A stretch of DNA of 64,000 nt. Origin: JADLGH01 sp964586675. GTDB taxonomy: Bacteria; Desulfobacterota_D; UBA1144; Nemesobacterales; UBA2774. Positions within the stretch are counted from its first letter, which is position 1. Each line of letters begins with the position of its first letter. Position numbers and translations under genes: made by a program. The stretch covers positions 1 to 64,000 of the forward strand of contig CAZPHQ010000007.1 of NCBI GenBank assembly GCA_964586675.1. The letters are read 5' to 3'. Below, in pieces: positions 59,854 through 64,000 of the stretch. The notes beneath the pieces are model-generated. The model was not told where the DNA came from, ran no database searches, and saw only the letters and a program-made list of their open reading frames with translations.

Positions 59854-60351
59854 ATGATGACCATAAATTGTCCGAGTCAATCAAGAATCAAAAATCTTTT
59901 TGCCGGTTTTGTAGTTTTATCCATCTATACATTTTTATCGATTTTAACAGCATGTGACGGTGATGGCAGTGGGAATCCGACACCGACACCAACGCCGGAT
60001 TGCATAGATATTTCAGGTGGTATCGCCCCCTTGGAAGAATTCGATAGCTGTCCGGCAGAGGGGATTACACTCGTTTGCAATAATCTATTCTGTGATTTTT
60101 TTGAACCTGGACAAACTCCGCCTATACCTCCTGCTTTGCAGACGTTAGTTCTTCCGTCAGAATGTGTCCAGGTCGATTGCTTTACGATGGAATGCGTTAT
60201 TCGATCAACGGAATTTCCGGGCGAGGGAGATATAATTGGAACTGGAAGATTCGTGATAACGACATTTCTGACGACAAATTTATTTAGCGGTAGTATATTA
60301 TTAAATGAAGTGGATCAATTTGATTATGTGTGCAACAGCGTAGTTTTCTAA
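59854..60351 (+). CDS. AT-rich lipoprotein of unknown function
   Basis: The 165-residue product has a lipoprotein signal (lipobox LTAC before Asp-Gly-Asp), a short PTPTPTP spacer, then a compact domain with many Cys (CPAEGITLVCNNLFCDFF, CVQVDCFTMECV), probably disulfide-linked. No family is recognised. The sequence is more AT-rich than the export genes on its left. A perfect terminator follows. It faces a metzincin-like gene on the opposite strand. Confidence 0.65.
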   Translation: MMTINCPSQSRIKNLFAGFVVLSIYTFLSILTACDGDGSGNPTPTPTPDCIDISGGIAPLEEFDSCPAEGITLVCNNLFCDFFEPGQTPPIPPALQTLVLPSECVQVDCFTMECVIRSTEFPGEGDIIGTGRFVITTFLTTNLFSGSILLNEVDQFDYVCNSVVF

Positions 60352-60376
60352 TCACATTGGTAAATAACCTTTCGAT

Positions 60377-60416
60377 AAACATGCCCACCCGATTCAACTT
60401 CTGGATGGGCATGTTT
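60377..60416. terminator. Bidirectional terminator between convergent genes
   Basis: AAACATGCCCA pairs exactly with TGGGCATGTTT (11-bp stem, 18-nt loop). The A-rich left side and T-rich right side can serve both the lipoprotein and the metzincin gene. Confidence 0.75.
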
Positions 60417-60432
60417 ATAATTTATATTATTG

Positions 60433-61551
60433 TCAGAAAAACCTGTGGTCCGGGGGGGGGTTGTTTTGATCCGATGGAGAATTGCATTGTCCCCCCTTCG
60501 TCCCATCAACACATCTAGAAGTTTTTCTTAAATCTTTTTCCATATGACAATGACCATATCCATATTGATGTAACATTTCATGTCTTGCGACACCCCACTT
60601 GTTCCTTTCACATGGTTCTGCAATATGTATAGTTTTATCGTAAATTGTGAGGGTTCCGGATGGAAGTGGCACGTTACAATCAGGATAATCACATTGGGTA
60701 GGTGATGGTGATCCAGGAGCGCATCCACAAACGTCGCCGCCGCAGATGGTCTGCGGGATGAGATCTGATGTGTTTTTCCAAACTTTCATGGTAAGTCTAA
60801 CTGGTTGCATATGCGAATTTGCACCGTTATAGAATTTCATGCAATTGGGCAGGGACATCATATTACTGTTTGGTGTATCGTTATAGATGATGGTGTTATT
60901 ATGTAGATGATGATGCATGCAACTTGCGTGACACGATTTCGATGGATACATCGGACAATAACGCACTTCTATACATTGTCCATCGTTAGGATTATCATCC
61001 TGACAATACCTATTTCCATAGCATTGGGTTGCTGGGGCGGTAGATCCGGTTGTGCAACTAGAAGGTTGGCAATTATATGCATGTGCTGGAGGTATTATAA
61101 AATTGAATATATCATTGCTCATTTCGTTAAGGTCTATGGAGTTAAGTGGGCTTAACAAATAACTAGCAAAATTTGTTGCACAGCCCCAAACATCTCCTAA
61201 TGTTGTATGAGGCGGTCGTTCACCTTCTGGATATTCTACTGGAGGAGTATAAAAGAAATAAATATTTGTTTTGCCGTTTTTCTTGGCCCATTCAATAATA
61301 TATGGAACATCTGTATACCCATCTTCCAAAATAAATAGAGCGTTTGGATCATCTGCTTTATTGCTAAACTCCAGAGGTATATCCTGGCTATTCTTAGTAA
61401 CCCAACCATATCCTGTCGGCAGCATCGATTTTTCGAGTTTAAGGATTTCGGAAGAATTACCTATAACAATAACATTGATTACATCAGTTTTTGATTCTTG
61501 GGCAAAAGCTGGGATGGCTACATATGCAATGATTGTTCCCATGCATAGCAT
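60433..61551 (-). CDS. Secreted Cys-rich metzincin-like metalloprotease with disturbed 5' end
   Basis: The 372-residue frame begins inside a signal peptide (GTIIAYVAIPAFA cleaved before QES). The zinc site is HEMLHQYGYGH at residues 324-334, the HExxHxxGxxH pattern of metzincins, with many cysteines around it. No clear Met-turn follows in the short 38-residue tail. There is no Shine-Dalgarno at the ATG used here. A perfect AAGGAGG and ATG lie 36 bp further upstream but in another frame that soon stops. A run of nine C at the C-terminal end (coding PPP) adds a possible slippage site. Secreted protease is likely if the frame is intact. Confidence 0.6.
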   Translation of the reverse strand: MLCMGTIIAYVAIPAFAQESKTDVINVIVIGNSSEILKLEKSMLPTGYGWVTKNSQDIPLEFSNKADDPNALFILEDGYTDVPYIIEWAKKNGKTNIYFFYTPPVEYPEGERPPHTTLGDVWGCATNFASYLLSPLNSIDLNEMSNDIFNFIIPPAHAYNCQPSSCTTGSTAPATQCYGNRYCQDDNPNDGQCIEVRYCPMYPSKSCHASCMHHHLHNNTIIYNDTPNSNMMSLPNCMKFYNGANSHMQPVRLTMKVWKNTSDLIPQTICGGDVCGCAPGSPSPTQCDYPDCNVPLPSGTLTIYDKTIHIAEPCERNKWGVARHEMLHQYGYGHCHMEKDLRKTSRCVDGTKGGQCNSPSDQNNPPPDHRFF

Positions 61552-62090
61552 GAAAATGCGTCAGCTAGATAATATAATTTCTTTGCCATTTGCGTTCCCT
61601 CCTTGTGGTTTATACCATGATTGCGACTTTAGTATATTAGGAATACAGTGTCAAGATTGAACAAATTAATAGAAAATTATCTACTATTTTTAATGTAATA
61701 TAGAAATGTAAAAACCAGCAATTTAGGATAATCGAATTAGCAGTGTAGGTTATATCTTTCCACTGGTTGGTGGTCTAATTGTACAGAGAGTGCATCATTC
61801 CTCTCCGCTTATCTTCCACCAGTCCCCCGCGCGCACGAGGAGCGCCCTCATGTATTCGACGTGCGACCACGTTAGCGGGTCGGGGCCGGCTGGCCAGCCG
61901 GTTCGAGAAGACGTCCGGCGGGTCTCATTCTGTCCTCTGTAGCCCGTTTACGTGCAAATCCGCCTTTCGCGGGCGCGTTTTCAACCCGCTCCATACTCGA
62001 AACGGCCCCTCGAATTATTCCTTGCCTCCGGATTTTTGAAGGCTATATTATTTCATTATGCAATTTCCTTACTACCCAGGAGGCTTTTCC
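61552..62090. other. Intergenic region with degenerate coding remnant
   Basis: It contains the shifted Shine-Dalgarno/ATG of the metzincin gene and about 150 bp of AT-rich sequence. A GC-rich patch (61795-61990) holds the glucoamylase-like remnant. I found no complete gene. Confidence 0.5.
61795..61947 (-). pseudogene. C-terminal remnant of a GH15 glucoamylase-like gene
   Basis: On the minus strand a 50-codon stretch ends AGPDPLTWSHVEYMRALLVR, then AGDWWKISGEE and a stop. The PLTWSHxEY segment is typical of the last part of family 15 glucoamylases (glucodextranase-like). Upstream the frame runs into a stop (61948) and the similarity fades, so the remainder is lost or scrambled. The patch is GC-rich like the core genome, next to an AT-rich insertion. 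Identification rests on a short motif. Confidence 0.4.
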
Positions 62091-63632
62091 ATGAAGCGGT
62101 ATTTCGCACTATTTCTAATATTCCCACTTTTAGTCCTGACTCTCTCGACAGGCTGCGAGAGAACGGCGGAGAAAAGCGCCCAGGAGGGCGCCGCTCCCGT
62201 CGCTGAAAAGGAGACGCAGGCCGAGAAGCCCGCGTCAGCGCCGGTCCCGCAGTCGGCTAAAGATATGGCGGAAGCTGTAAAAGACCTTCCCGTCGCAGGG
62301 TTTCAGTCCTTCGCGGACCTCGTCGAAATACTCAAGCCCTCGGTTGTCAACATCAGCACGACGAGCGTCGTGAAGCAAAGGGGTTTCGGGCAGGGGCAGA
62401 GGCGCTCGCCTTTCGGCCCCAACGATCCCTTCGAGGACTTTTTCGACAGGTTCTTTCAGGGCCAGCCCCAGCAGCCTCAGGAATTCCAGCGCCAGGGCCT
62501 GGGCTCGGGATTCATCATAAGCGAGGACGGCTACGTCGTAACGAATAACCACGTCGTCGAAAGGGCGACCGACATAAGCGTCATTCTCGAAAACGGCGAG
62601 AAGTACGAAGCCAAGGTCGTGGGAAAAGACCCTAAAACTGATCTCGCTGTTATAAAATTCGAGCCCAAGGGCAAGCTCCAGGCAGTGAAGTACGGAGATT
62701 CCGAAAGGCTCAGGATAGGCGACTGGGTAATCGCCATAGGCAACCCGTTCGGCCTCGGTTATACCGTAACGGCCGGCATAGTAAGCGCCAAGGGAAGGTC
62801 CCTCGGGCTCGGCGCATACGACGATTTCATACAGACGGACGCGTCTCTCAACCCCGGCAACAGCGGCGGGCCGCTCTTTAACTTAAAGGGAGAGGTAGTC
62901 GGCGTGAACACGGCCATCGTGGCGCAGGGGCAGGGCATAGGGTTCGCCATCCCGATCAACATGGCCCACTTCGTCATCGAGCAGTTAAAAGAAGGCGGAA
63001 AGGTCGTAAGGGGATGGCTCGGAGTTTACGTCCAGAAGCTCACCCCCGAGCTTGCCGCGAGTCTCGGGCTTGACGAAGAAGAAGGCGCGCTCGTGAGCGA
63101 CGTCACACCCGGCAGCCCGGCGGAGAAGGCCGGCATCAAGAGGGGCGACGTCATCGTCGAGTACGACGGCAGAAAGATCGACGATATAAACGACCTCACG
63201 ACCCTCGCCGCGGTAACGTCTCCCGGAACGGAAGTCAGCATGAAGCTCCTTCAGGACGGCAAGCAGAAGGATATTAAAGTAAAGCTCGACGAGTTCCCGG
63301 ACGATGAAGCCCAGGCCGCTGGGGCAGAAGACGCCGAGGACAGCCTCGGGCTAACCGTGAGAGCGCTTGATCCTCAGATAGCGCGCAGCTTTAATCTCGA
63401 GACCGACAAGGGCGTCGTCATAGTGGACGTCATGCGGGGCAGCCCGGCTGTCGAAGCCGGTCTCAGGCCCGGCGACGTCATAGTCGAGCTCAACAAGAAA
63501 GAGGTAAAAACCCTTCAGGATTACACGTCGGCCATTGCGGGCGTCAAACCAGGAGGCACCGCGCTCTTCTTAGTGAAGAGGGGCAGCAATACGATCTACA
63601 CGGCCGTCAGGATGGGCGACGAAAAGTCGTAA
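62091..63632 (+). CDS. htrA: HtrA/DegP-family periplasmic serine protease, lipoprotein form
   Basis: The start MKRYFALFLIF has AGGAGG upstream. The 513-residue protein has a lipoprotein signal with lipobox LSTGC, unusual for DegP, which is usually soluble. A Lys/Ala/Pro linker follows. The trypsin-like domain has the triad His in NNHVVERATDI, Asp in PKTDLAVIKF and Ser in NPGNSGGPLFN. Two PDZ domains end the protein (about 300-390 and 420-510; LGVYVQKLTPELAASLG, GLTVRALDPQIARSF). It degrades or refolds damaged envelope proteins. Confidence 0.95.
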   Translation: MKRYFALFLIFPLLVLTLSTGCERTAEKSAQEGAAPVAEKETQAEKPASAPVPQSAKDMAEAVKDLPVAGFQSFADLVEILKPSVVNISTTSVVKQRGFGQGQRRSPFGPNDPFEDFFDRFFQGQPQQPQEFQRQGLGSGFIISEDGYVVTNNHVVERATDISVILENGEKYEAKVVGKDPKTDLAVIKFEPKGKLQAVKYGDSERLRIGDWVIAIGNPFGLGYTVTAGIVSAKGRSLGLGAYDDFIQTDASLNPGNSGGPLFNLKGEVVGVNTAIVAQGQGIGFAIPINMAHFVIEQLKEGGKVVRGWLGVYVQKLTPELAASLGLDEEEGALVSDVTPGSPAEKAGIKRGDVIVEYDGRKIDDINDLTTLAAVTSPGTEVSMKLLQDGKQKDIKVKLDEFPDDEAQAAGAEDAEDSLGLTVRALDPQIARSFNLETDKGVVIVDVMRGSPAVEAGLRPGDVIVELNKKEVKTLQDYTSAIAGVKPGGTALFLVKRGSNTIYTAVRMGDEKS

Positions 63633-63666
63633 CGACGCCCCCAGGCTTGAGCGTTTCAGGAACGGG

Positions 63667-63686
63667 GCGGATTCATCCGCTCTTTT
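63667..63686 (+). terminator. Short terminator after htrA
   Basis: GCGGA pairs with TCCGC (4-nt loop), followed by TCTTTT. The stem is short, so confidence is limited. Confidence 0.4.
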
Positions 63687-63839
63687 GTTCCGGAAGCGGA
63701 CATCTTCCTCCGGGATGGGTGTATTATTAATCGGCGCTTTATTGACACCGGTCTTCTTTTCATGGGAAAATGAAAAGAGTTCGAACGTCGTCGATCGGCC
63801 CTCACCCTGCATACTCAGAACTTCCAGGAGGATAATCCC

Positions 63840-64000
63840 ATGGCGGAGCCCGCGAAAAAGCGCATACTCATCCTGGGCGGCGGCTTCGGCGGCCTCGAAG
63901 CGGCCCAGCATCTTGAAAAACATTTCAAGGAAAGAGACGACGTCGAGATAACGCTCGTCAACAAGAACAACTATCTCGTGTTCACATCCATGCTCGCCGA
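63840..64000 (+). CDS. ndh: Type II NADH dehydrogenase-like flavoprotein, 3'-incomplete
   Basis: The gene starts with ATG after AGGAGG and runs off the right edge. The visible 53 residues, KKRILILGGGFGGLEAAQHL, then DDVEITLVNKNNYLVFTSML, are the N-terminal FAD-binding motif GxGxxG and the second strand of the NDH-2/FAD-dependent pyridine nucleotide-disulfide oxidoreductase family. NDH-2 passes electrons from NADH to quinone without pumping protons. Other members of the family cannot be excluded from so little sequence. Confidence 0.75.
   Translation, partial: MAEPAKKRILILGGGFGGLEAAQHLEKHFKERDDVEITLVNKNNYLVFTSMLA

Overview
The window is about 64 kb of a moderately GC-rich genome from a diderm (Gram-negative) bacterium. 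Evidence for an outer membrane: beta-barrel proteins, lipoproteins, a lipoprotein HtrA, an RND-style membrane fusion protein, and an IPTL-CTERM sorting tail. The gene set (GatCAB, sigma-54 control, family 2A encapsulin, indolepyruvate oxidoreductase, CHASE2 cyclase, FecR-TPR-barrel protein) would fit a deep-branching Desulfobacterota- or Dadabacteria-like lineage, but I cannot place it from sequence alone.

Layout. At the extreme left (1 to about 121) a headless lon fragment on the minus strand abuts a headless M6 metallopeptidase on the plus strand. From 1440 to 7065 comes a tandem series of secreted or surface protein genes. Five transcription units each start with the same 29-bp promoter-like element, GAACCTTT-N13-TNACTMAC, and mostly end in their own terminator. 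A tRNA-Ser(UGA) follows, then a low-GC methyltransferase. A minus-strand block (8583-17560) holds a CHASE2 adenylate cyclase, a repeat-bearing secreted protein, a FecR-TPR-barrel protein, and a glutaminase-STAS-cNMP-binding fusion. Region 18220-28931 holds a histidine kinase, a response regulator and a REC-GAF-GAF-sigma-54 activator on the minus strand. Divergent from them is a sigma-54 promoter with two tandem upstream sites, driving a STAS protein and an ECF sigma factor. Dps, a DUF302 protein and an SDR remnant follow.

Region 29003-33875 contains a three-gene family 2A encapsulin operon (E1/rhodanese protein, shell, cysteine desulfurase) and a beta-carbonic anhydrase. Region 34093-47894 is mainly housekeeping: RTX protein, rsmI, gshB-gatC-gatA, endonuclease V, a phosphatase, a two-gene indolepyruvate oxidoreductase, carA, an RMD1/DUF155 protein and an HD-GYP regulator. 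At 48011-50544 there is an AT-rich two-gene cassette with its own strong promoter: a hydrophobic-core helical protein overlapping a PD-(D/E)XK nuclease fused to a glycine-rich membrane segment. This is the best candidate for an undescribed, possibly defensive, system. The right end has gatB, a PIG-L deacetylase, a glycosylase, a FUSC/antiporter/HlyD export block, a second AT-rich patch (lipoprotein, metzincin-like protein with a broken 5' end, glucoamylase remnant), an HtrA lipoprotein and the start of an NADH dehydrogenase.

How it may fit together (inference). The kinase/activator cluster could switch on the sigma-54 promoter of the STAS-ECF operon, and the ECF factor could in turn read the five repeated promoters of the secreted-protein array. 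Separately, cAMP from the CHASE2 cyclase could be sensed by the cNMP-binding domain of the nearby glutaminase fusion.
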